Positions 1 to 5,391 of a DNA stretch of 5,391 bases are shown here, piece by piece. The notes beneath the pieces are model-generated. The model was not told the DNA's origin. It did no database searches and saw nothing but the letters and a program-made list of their open reading frames with translations. This stretch comes from Bacteroidota bacterium (lineage in GTDB: Bacteria; Bacteroidota; Bacteroidia; Cytophagales; Cyclobacteriaceae). The first letter of the stretch is position 1. Each line of letters begins with the position of its first letter. Position numbers and translations under genes: made by a program. The stretch is from positions 1-5,391 of the forward strand of contig QGUY01000267.1 of NCBI GenBank assembly GCA_003242315.1. Reading direction: 5' to 3'.

Positions 1-1467
1 GTTTTCATTCAGTTGGCCTTGTCCATAATTCTCGACACCGTCGCCCGCGCCACGTGAGTTACCCGTTGCAAGAGTGACGCGCTCGCCGTCTGACCGGTCC
101 AGACCGTATGTCACCTTCGCCGTAAGGCCGGGGGTCAGGTCATAAGCTACAGAAATGTTTGCCAGCAAGCGGTCTATATCGCCGACGCTGCTGTAGTAAG
201 CGAGCATGTTTGCGGGACTTCTTTGCGTTCCCGCATCAAAATCCGGATCAGTGGGCCAGGTGGGGTTTGCTGAATAAGCGGCACCCAGGAGGTCGCCTTC
301 AAATCCGGCATTACCACTGATCGGAGGATCTTCCCTTTCTACATTGGAATATGTCGCGGAAACGTCGAGCCGAAGTTTTTCATCCATGAAAGACTTCGTT
401 CCATTGATACGCCCCGTAAGGCGCTTCATGTAAGAGTTCTTAATAATACCATTCTGATTTTCATAACCCAGGGAAGCCCTGATGGCACCCGTACCAAAGC
501 CCCTCGAGTATGAAAGATTTTGAGAATGGGAAACGGCATTGCGCGTAATGAAATCCTGCCAGTCGGTATTGGAACCTTCATCACGTGCTACCGGATCACC
601 CCCGAATTGTGCTACCGCATCCAGGAATTCTTCGCGGTTCAGGAGGTCATACTTTTTAGCAGGCGAAGAGAAGCTCACGTTTGATGATAACTCAAATATG
701 CCTTCGCTTCCTTTCCCACTCTTGGTGGTAATGATGACGACACCGTTTGCGCCACGCGATCCGTAAACCGCAGTTGCAGACGCGTCTTTAAGAATGCTGA
801 TGCTTTCGATGTCGGCGGGGTTGAGGAAGCTCAGCGGATTGGTATCAGGACTCGTACCATATCCAACGTCAGCCGGAGCTGGCTGTGTTCCACCACTCAA
901 CGGAACGCCGTCAACAACGAACAGAGGGTTGTTGTTAGAACGAATGGAGTTTGTTCCCCGGATTCTGAGTTGAACACCGGCACCCGGGTTACCGGTAGTT
1001 GTTGTAATCTGAACTCCGGCAGTCTTGCCCTGGATCAGCTGTTCGGGTGATGAGATAACACCCGCATTAAACTTGTCAGCCGTAACTGATGCTACAGCAC
1101 CCGTAGCATCCTTAACAGCCACTTCGCCATAACCGATGACAACGATTTCAGTTAGGGCTGTAACATCCGGTTCGAGCACAACATCAATCGATGTTCGCGT
1201 GCCCACGGATATTTCTTGTGATTTGTACCCAACAAACGAGTACACAAGGACAGCATTCTCACCTACCTGGATCGAATATCTGCCGTCGATACCTGTGGAA
1301 GTACCATTGCTGGTGCCCTTCTCTACCACGTTTACCGCGGGAATCGGATCCCCATCTTCTGAGGAAGTCACTCTCCCCGTTACTGTCCTCTGCGCCCAGG
1401 CCGCAGTAGCGACTAAAACGAAAAGGACAATAAGACACCTGCGACAACAAAAGTACAATTTTGTCAT
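1..1467 (-). CDS. SusC/RagA-type TonB-dependent outer-membrane receptor, N-terminal 489 residues (3' end outside window)
   Basis: This is the start of a TonB-energised importer that would sit in the outer membrane and normally pairs with a SusD-type surface lipoprotein to take up glycans, peptides or other large nutrients. I translated it by hand, and the frame is open from the ATG at 1467 to the window edge. Residues 1-25 are a signal peptide (hydrophobic LIVLFVLVATAAWA, cleavage likely after AWA). Residues 27-100 form a carboxypeptidase-regulatory-like domain (TVTGRVTS, then GIDGRYSI and FVGYKSQEI). A TonB-box-like segment, LTEIVVIGYG, ends at 114. The plug follows, with LIQGKTAGVQI (144-154), RIRGTNSI, PLFVVDGVPL and the hallmark SILKDASATAVYGSRGANG (224-242), then VVIITTKSGK. 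Residues from about 255 begin the barrel. Full-length relatives are about 1000 residues, so roughly half is missing. The start is firm: an in-frame TAA lies 75 bp upstream at 1543-1545 with no ATG, GTG or TTG between. There is no STN domain before the regulatory-like domain, so direct anti-sigma signalling is unlikely. The substrate is unknown. Confidence 0.95.
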   Translation of the reverse strand, partial: MTKLYFCCRRCLIVLFVLVATAAWAQRTVTGRVTSSEDGDPIPAVNVVEKGTSNGTSTGIDGRYSIQVGENAVLVYSFVGYKSQEISVGTRTSIDVVLEPDVTALTEIVVIGYGEVAVKDATGAVASVTADKFNAGVISSPEQLIQGKTAGVQITTTTGNPGAGVQLRIRGTNSIRSNNNPLFVVDGVPLSGGTQPAPADVGYGTSPDTNPLSFLNPADIESISILKDASATAVYGSRGANGVVIITTKSGKGSEGIFELSSNVSFSSPAKKYDLLNREEFLDAVAQFGGDPVARDEGSNTDWQDFITRNAVSHSQNLSYSRGFGTGAIRASLGYENQNGIIKNSYMKRLTGRINGTKSFMDEKLRLDVSATYSNVEREDPPISGNAGFEGDLLGAAYSANPTWPTDPDFDAGTQRSPANMLAYYSSVGDIDRLLANISVAYDLTPGLTAKVTYGLDRSDGERVTLATGNSRGAGDGVENYGQGQLNEN

Positions 1468-1773
1468 GCTGCTTTTAGTTTGGGTTAATATTGGATAATC
1501 ACAGGGTACAAAAATTGCATCTGCACCCTTGGATTTCAGGGATTAAGGTAGCAAGAGTTCTTGTTATAACATGCTACAAACCGCGAAATTTTTGCGTAAA
1601 AACCGTGCCGCAATCGTTTCCGATTTCGACGGCGGTGTGTGCACTGACACATGTGTCGACACACGGTATTTGGAAGTCACTTTATTGCAGAAAAAGTGTG
1701 AAATATACACTCAACTTTTAAGCCGTTTCCGCACTGCTTACTGGCAGGAAATCGAAAAGGGAGAATAGCACTC
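1468..1773. other. 306-bp intergenic region upstream of the SusC-like gene
   Basis: This gap separates the lipoprotein stop from the receptor start, and both neighbours read on the minus strand. It should hold the receptor's promoter and leader. On the minus strand I looked for the Bacteroidetes promoter pair (TTTG about 19-21 bp before TAnnTTTG). The closest -7 match is AATTTTTG at 1516-1509 (one mismatch), but it has no TTTG at the right distance upstream, so no promoter is called. Just before the ATG the leader is A-rich (CTAAAAGCAGC) with no Shine-Dalgarno sequence, as is common in this phylum. A 10-bp palindrome TGTTATAACA lies at 1562-1571, and a stronger palindrome cluster at 1646-1663 is listed separately. 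Short plus-strand open frames here have no recognisable domain or ribosome binding site and are not called as genes. Confidence 0.6.
1646..1663. promoter_or_regulatory. Two overlapping 12-bp perfect palindromes, candidate operator for the SusC-like gene
   Basis: Read directly: GACACATGTGTC at 1646-1657 and TGTGTCGACACA at 1652-1663 are each perfect palindromes and share six bases, giving three alternating GACACA/TGTGTC half-sites. The second has a central CG dyad, as LacI-family operators often do, but that link is only an analogy. The cluster lies about 180 bp upstream of the receptor ATG. That is far for a simple repressor site unless the transcription start is well upstream of the ATG, or the site acts as an activator site. 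It could also be chance, since GT/AC-rich stretches form palindromes easily. Confidence 0.3.
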
Positions 1774-1796
1774 CTATCGTCCGGAAAGCCGATAGG
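1773..1796 (-). terminator. Possible hairpin overlapping the stop codon of the large lipoprotein gene
   Basis: CCTATCG (1773-1779) and CGATAGG (1790-1796) form a perfect 7-bp inverted repeat around a 10-base loop. The distal arm includes the TAG stop codon at 1776-1774. On the transcribed minus strand it is followed by AGTGCTATTCTCCCTTTTCG. The T-tract is short, interrupted and about 13 bases from the stem, so this is a poor fit to an intrinsic terminator. It could instead protect the 3' end or weaken read-through into the receptor gene. Confidence 0.3.
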
Positions 1797-4700
1797 CAAT
1801 CAGTGAATCACTATTTCTGACACCCAACAATACAAGCTCTTTTCCTATTCGCGTAACGGCAAAATCGCGAAGCTCACCGTCGATGTGAATCCCCGAACGA
1901 CGCGCCGGCCATGCATCGAACGTGCCGTCACCCCTTCCCTTCAGGAATAGTCCGCGACTCGCATCATAACGACCAACTTCAGGCTTGACCCGATACAAAT
2001 TCCCACCGAGAACGATATCCGTAATTCCGTCGCCGTCGAAGTCATTTGCAGCGATCGCGTAAACAGGAGCAAGTTGTGCTTCCAACGGGAGTGGTCTTAA
2101 CTCAAAAGCCCCTTTACCATCATTGATCAACACACTTGACTCCATAACCCTGGCTTCAAGTGTGACTGACTTTGCAAGCTGGTCACTGGAAAACATATCC
2201 TCAATCGATTGCCCCTTGTAACTTTCGTACTTGAGATACTTTTTCTTTAATGAAGGAATCTGCCGAACGAGATCATGCCTCAGCACCATCGGATAACTTT
2301 TGTCTCCCTCATAGCGACATATGATCTGCTCGATGGTCCCATTCTGATCAAAGTCGCTTACATACATCCGTATCGGCCTGTCCGGCGCGGCCTTGAACCT
2401 CGAGTTGAGCCCGTGATTGCCGAGGACAAAGTCGACATCACCATCACCGTCGAGATCCGCCGCAATAATACGATTCCACCAACCCTGACTTTCAGCCAAA
2501 CCCGCCTGCTCAGTACGGTTCACCAGCTTCCCACCCTCGTTGACAAACACGGTTACGGTCATGTATTCGCCCACCACCAACAAATCATCATCACCATCCC
2601 TATCGATGTCAGCCCACACCGCATCCGTAATCATACCGATGTTCGCCAGATCCGGCGCTGCCTCGCGACTTACATTCGAAAAGTTTCCCCTTCCGTCGTT
2701 TTGTAGTATGTACCCGTTCCCTGGCATACCGTAAGAAAGAGGTTGCATCCTCACTCCTACGAATAGATCCTGATCACCGTCATTGTCATAGTCTGCTGAA
2801 GCCACACACGACGTGCTTTCAAACCTTAGCGTCGGCAATACCTGGGGCGATCGCGTAAAAGATCCCCTCCCATCGTTGATGTACAGCCTGTCGACCAACG
2901 CCCTTGACGACGGCGAAAACTCACTGCTACCGCTGCACACGTACAAATCAAGATCGCCGTCTCCGTCTACGTCAACGAATGCGCTTCCCAGGTCTTCAGA
3001 CAATTTATCCTGCTCAAAGACATCCTTGTTTGTCGGTTGAAACGACCCGTCCCGCAACTGGATGAAAAGCGATCCAGCTACACCGCGCGCACCGCCTATG
3101 TAGATGTCGGTCAGTCCGTCACCATTGACATCGCCGGTCGATAGCCTGGGACCTTCCGAGCTGATCATGTGAAAGATCAGCTGATCCCTGTTGAAATCGA
3201 CATAGTCACTTTCAACATGCCTGTACTGGATACCCAGCCCATTAGAAACATCGTCGAACAGCCGCGCACGTTCGACGCCGGATTTTAGTTCGTCCGATCC
3301 ATGCGCAACCGCATCGTTTTGATCCAGTTCGAGGATCTGGTTCGCCGCGACCGATCTCAATTCGGTGATCCTTCCGTCAGGCCAGGTGACGATGACCTGA
3401 TCAAGCGTGTCTACATCACCCAGTCCGAAGTTTAAGCGCGAATCGACGGTCGACTGAAAGCCGCGTATCGGAACCTGTTCAAGATAAAACTCGCGGCCCC
3501 CTGCCTTCACAGTAACCTTGCTCCCGATGGCGCTGGTGTTTGGTGCCCGACCCTTAAGGACGATTTTCAGAAAGTTGTGTTCCGGGAACAACCGATCCGC
3601 ATGGTTGCGGTATATGAACGCAGGCATATTGACATTGTTCATCACCAGGTCGAGGTCACCATCGTTGTCAAGGTCGCCGTATGCGGATCCGTTCGAGAAG
3701 CACGGCTTGTCAAGACCCCATTCTTCAGCTTTATTAATAAAGGTGAGTCCGCGTGCATTATAAAACGCGTAGTTGGAAATGGGTGTAGAGGGGATGATTT
3801 CCGTCAACCGCTTGTAGTCAACGGTGCGATTTGAAACCATCGACTTAACAAACTCTTCATTGCTGGCAAACTCGAGGAAGTCTTGATTCGTAATGTCCTG
3901 GAAAATGCCATTCGCTACGAAAACGTCTTTCCAGCCGTCGTTGTCCATATCAAAGAACAAGGCGCCCCAACTCCAGTCGGTTGCTTCCACGCCTGCGAGT
4001 CTTCCCACCTCGCTGAACGTACTGTCTCCGTTGTTGAGCTGGAGCATGTTCCGCGTAAACTGGTGGTGGTAGTTGTTTTGAATATTGTATTGATATCGAT
4101 TCCAGTCTTCAAAGGTGGTTACCGTTTTTAATCGTTCGTCATCTCCCGGGAGCATTTCGGTCACGAAGATGTCGACATCGAGGTCGTTGTCAATGTCTGC
4201 GATGTCAGCTCCCATTGACGAGATGCTTATACTCTTGATCCAATCGGTAAGTTGTTCGGAGAAAGTTCCGTCCTGATTGTTTATGTATAGGTAATCCCTC
4301 TCGAAAAAGTCGTTGGAAATATAAATATCAAACCAGCCATCGCCGTTGACGTCGCCAACGGACACCCCCAGACCAAAACCGATCGCACTGCCATAAATAC
4401 CGGCCTCCGCACTTACATCCGTGAACGTATCGCCATCGTTTCGCAGCAGTTTGTCGCCACCCAGGCTGTCTCGTTTGTCGCGTTCGTTCTTGCGGAGATT
4501 GAAGCTGCCGATGGGTTGATAGGAATTGTTGAGGATATACAGGTCCAGGTCTCCGTCCCGGTCATAATCAAAAAAAGAAGCATGAATAGCAAAGCCCGGG
4601 TCTGCTACGTTGTATAGTGCCGCTTGCTCCGTGAAGGTGAGGTCGCCATTGTTGATGAAGAGTTCATTGTGCCGGTCCGCGCTCGTTGGACCGGAATTGC

Positions 4701-5151
4701 ACACATAGATGTCCAACCAGCCATCGCCGTTAACGTCGGCCATGGTCACGCCGGTGGACCAAAACTTTGAGCCAGCTACACCTGCCCTCTCTGTAATATC
4801 CTCGAACTGAAAATTGCCTTTGTTCAGGTAGAGCTTATTCGGGACCATGTTTCCCGTAAAGTAAATGTCGATCAGGCCGTCGTTGTTTACATCGCCCAGG
4901 GCAACTCCCCCGCCATTGTAGTAATTGCGATAGGTGTATATGTTGAATTCGTTGGAGAAGGTGAGACGATTCTCAAAATGGACTCCGCTCGCGGAGGGTT
5001 CGATCAATTCGAACAGCGTATCGCCTGTTTTCGTTGCTTCGGATGAACATCCTACAACCAGGTGAGCAATTGCGAACCACCGGAAGACCGTTGATAACGA
5101 TACCCACCGGCGCGTGGCGCGCTTACTCCGAAACGATTGTGGCGTTCCCAT
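1774..5151 (-). CDS. Large FG-GAP/VCBS repeat lipoprotein with central ASPIC/UnbV domain (CRTAC1-like), 1125 aa
   Basis: Predicted cell-envelope lipoprotein; the function of this family in Bacteroidetes is not established, and binding or adhesion at the surface is the usual guess. The leader has a basic N-terminus and a lipobox VVGC, with acylated Cys35 followed by SSE. Seven calcium-loop motifs (DxDxDGxxD type) start near residues 87, 139, 195, 267, 319, 401 and 493; the one at 319 has Leu in place of Gly. An ASPIC/UnbV domain spans about 537-610 (AIGSKVTVKAGG, then RLNFGLGDVD and VTWPDGR). Seven more motifs start near 674, 727, 787, 848, 899, 933 and 1037; the one at 933 is degenerate (DFDQNGTIE). 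FG-GAP repeats build beta-propeller blades, as in integrin alpha chains, so two calcium-stabilised propellers are likely. There is no enzyme motif, haem site (CxxCH) or T9SS tail. The start is the only upstream ATG that gives a signal peptide, with purine-rich AGGGA five bases ahead of it. It is complete, unbroken and co-directional with the receptor gene downstream. Confidence 0.93.
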   Translation of the reverse strand: MGTPQSFRSKRATRRWVSLSTVFRWFAIAHLVVGCSSEATKTGDTLFELIEPSASGVHFENRLTFSNEFNIYTYRNYYNGGGVALGDVNNDGLIDIYFTGNMVPNKLYLNKGNFQFEDITERAGVAGSKFWSTGVTMADVNGDGWLDIYVCNSGPTSADRHNELFINNGDLTFTEQAALYNVADPGFAIHASFFDYDRDGDLDLYILNNSYQPIGSFNLRKNERDKRDSLGGDKLLRNDGDTFTDVSAEAGIYGSAIGFGLGVSVGDVNGDGWFDIYISNDFFERDYLYINNQDGTFSEQLTDWIKSISISSMGADIADIDNDLDVDIFVTEMLPGDDERLKTVTTFEDWNRYQYNIQNNYHHQFTRNMLQLNNGDSTFSEVGRLAGVEATDWSWGALFFDMDNDGWKDVFVANGIFQDITNQDFLEFASNEEFVKSMVSNRTVDYKRLTEIIPSTPISNYAFYNARGLTFINKAEEWGLDKPCFSNGSAYGDLDNDGDLDLVMNNVNMPAFIYRNHADRLFPEHNFLKIVLKGRAPNTSAIGSKVTVKAGGREFYLEQVPIRGFQSTVDSRLNFGLGDVDTLDQVIVTWPDGRITELRSVAANQILELDQNDAVAHGSDELKSGVERARLFDDVSNGLGIQYRHVESDYVDFNRDQLIFHMISSEGPRLSTGDVNGDGLTDIYIGGARGVAGSLFIQLRDGSFQPTNKDVFEQDKLSEDLGSAFVDVDGDGDLDLYVCSGSSEFSPSSRALVDRLYINDGRGSFTRSPQVLPTLRFESTSCVASADYDNDGDQDLFVGVRMQPLSYGMPGNGYILQNDGRGNFSNVSREAAPDLANIGMITDAVWADIDRDGDDDLLVVGEYMTVTVFVNEGGKLVNRTEQAGLAESQGWWNRIIAADLDGDGDVDFVLGNHGLNSRFKAAPDRPIRMYVSDFDQNGTIEQIICRYEGDKSYPMVLRHDLVRQIPSLKKKYLKYESYKGQSIEDMFSSDQLAKSVTLEARVMESSVLINDGKGAFELRPLPLEAQLAPVYAIAANDFDGDGITDIVLGGNLYRVKPEVGRYDASRGLFLKGRGDGTFDAWPARRSGIHIDGELRDFAVTRIGKELVLLGVRNSDSLIAYRLSGR
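4331..4738 (-). repeat. Near-identical 24-bp intragenic repeat (copies at 4331-4354 and 4715-4738)
   Basis: The two copies differ at one base (G at 4348, A at 4732) and lie 384 bp apart inside the large lipoprotein gene. They encode the calcium-loop core DVNGDGW of the second (139-147) and fourth (267-275) motifs. The other motifs use more varied codons for the same residues, so this pair is unusually similar at the DNA level. It may reflect recent blade duplication, gene conversion, or simply the constraint of a shared peptide. Confidence 0.6.
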
Positions 5152-5250
5152 CCCGTCCCTAAATGTATATGAATCCGCAATTTAGGAGAGTAATCGGAAT
5201 TGGTAATCGGTGATTGGTAATCGGTGGTAACTACTATGTGGTTCACCTCC
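5152..5250. other. 99-bp intergenic spacer between the T9SS-tail gene and the lipoprotein gene
   Basis: Both flanking genes read on the minus strand. The spacer holds a GGGAGGTGA stretch immediately after the upstream stop codon, the 14-bp tandem repeat listed separately, and an AT-rich segment just before the lipoprotein ATG. On the minus strand TACATTTA (5167-5160) resembles the Bacteroidetes -7 box TAnnTTTG with one mismatch. It lies only 8 bp from the ATG and has no TTTG at the expected upstream distance, so it is not called as a promoter. No clear terminator is seen, so co-transcription of the two genes is possible. Confidence 0.5.
5190..5226. repeat. Tandem 14-bp direct repeat, two perfect copies plus a partial third
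   Basis: ATTGGTAATCGGTG occurs at 5199-5212 and again at 5213-5226 with no mismatch or spacing. A truncated copy, GTAATCGG, precedes them at 5190-5197. The array is confined to the short spacer between two genes. It may be a slippage-prone microsatellite-like element, a repeated binding site, or a remnant of an interspersed repeat. No inverted symmetry within the unit supports a dimeric operator. Confidence 0.85.
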
Positions 5251-5391
5251 CTACTGCTTTACCACTCTGAGTGCTGAGTCACCTTTTCCCTTCACAGCAA
5301 GTTTGACGACATAGATACCGCGCGGCAGGAAGGTCAGATCAACGCGGCTGCTGCCGTGAGGACGCACGACCTGGTGACCGTAGTCTTTTCC
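5251..5391 (-). CDS. C-terminal end of a protein with a T9SS type A-like sorting domain (5' end outside window)
   Basis: Only the last 46 codons and the TAG stop (5253-5251) are inside the window. The tail reads VDLTFLPRGIYVVKLAVKGK and ends LRVVKQ. This matches the closing half of the Por/T9SS type A C-terminal sorting domain: a V-DLS-LP-GIY-V-motif, two beta strands, and a basic K-(V/I)-K-terminus. In known systems this domain directs export across the outer membrane and is removed by the sortase-like PorU, with the cargo released or attached to the surface. The cargo's own function lies outside the window and cannot be named. The frame was chosen because it alone gives this pattern; the other two minus-strand frames do not. 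Its stop is 99 bp before the lipoprotein start, which is compatible with one operon. Confidence 0.85.
   Translation of the reverse strand, partial: GKDYGHQVVRPHGSSRVDLTFLPRGIYVVKLAVKGKGDSALRVVKQ

Noticed and set aside
1509..1516. AATTTTTG (minus strand) as a Bacteroidetes -7 promoter box for the receptor gene
   Set aside because: One mismatch to TAnnTTTG and no TTTG element about 19-21 bp upstream, so the match is not above chance.
1491..1721. 76-codon plus-strand open frame beginning near the receptor gene's leader
   Set aside because: No recognisable domain or signal, and it overlaps another random frame on the same strand. It reads like non-coding sequence.
1571..1768. 65-codon plus-strand open frame in the intergenic region, containing SDFDGG, which faintly recalls a HAD-type DxDG motif
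   Set aside because: It has no ribosome binding site at a sensible distance, no room for a HAD fold, no recognisable family, and it covers the palindrome cluster. Most likely a chance open frame.
2275..2706. 143-codon plus-strand open frame opposite the large lipoprotein gene
   Set aside because: It is the antisense of the repeated Asp/Gly-rich calcium-loop codons (GAT/GAC read as ATC/GTC), which yields long I/V/T-rich frames without function.
5052..5246. Minus-strand frame starting at GTG directly after GGGAGG, overlapping the lipoprotein start
   Set aside because: The GTG abuts the purine-rich stretch with no spacing. The product is partly encoded by the tandem repeat, and the rest is an out-of-frame reading of the lipoprotein leader, which is clearly the real gene.
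5263..5273. CACTCTGAGTG palindrome near the end of the T9SS-tail gene as a terminator
   Set aside because: It lies inside the coding sequence, has a one-base loop that cannot form a stable hairpin, and is not followed by a T-run.

Overview
The window most likely comes from a member of the Bacteroidota (Bacteroidetes), possibly a Cytophagales- or Chitinophagales-like environmental species. Three things point there: a SusC-type TonB-dependent receptor, the C-terminal end of a protein with a Por (type IX) secretion sorting tail, and a very large FG-GAP/ASPIC-UnbV lipoprotein. Base composition looks close to 50% GC by eye. The finer placement is a guess; the phylum is well supported.

Everything recognisable is on the minus strand, so transcription runs from high to low coordinates. 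In that order: (1) 5391-5251, the last 46 codons of a protein ending in a type IX secretion (T9SS) C-terminal sorting domain. (2) 5250-5152, a 99-bp gap with a perfect 14-bp tandem repeat. (3) 5151-1774, a complete 1125-residue predicted lipoprotein with two FG-GAP/VCBS calcium-loop repeat arrays flanking a central ASPIC/UnbV domain. (4) 1773-1468, a 306-bp gap with a possible terminator hairpin at its upstream edge and a cluster of short palindromes. (5) 1467-1, the first 489 codons of a SusC/RagA-type outer-membrane receptor that runs off the window; its partner SusD gene would be expected just beyond.

All three proteins are predicted to act at or outside the outer membrane: a T9SS-secreted product, a lipid-anchored repeat protein, and a TonB-energised importer. 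A plausible reading is a surface capture-and-uptake locus for a polymer, peptide or other large nutrient. No enzyme or substrate-defining domain lies inside the window, so the substrate cannot be named. The 306-bp gap and its palindromes suggest that the receptor has its own promoter rather than depending only on read-through. No RNA genes, CRISPR arrays, insertion sequences or origins were seen. I found no clearly new system; the most interesting items are the two-array architecture of the large lipoprotein and the palindrome cluster upstream of the receptor gene.
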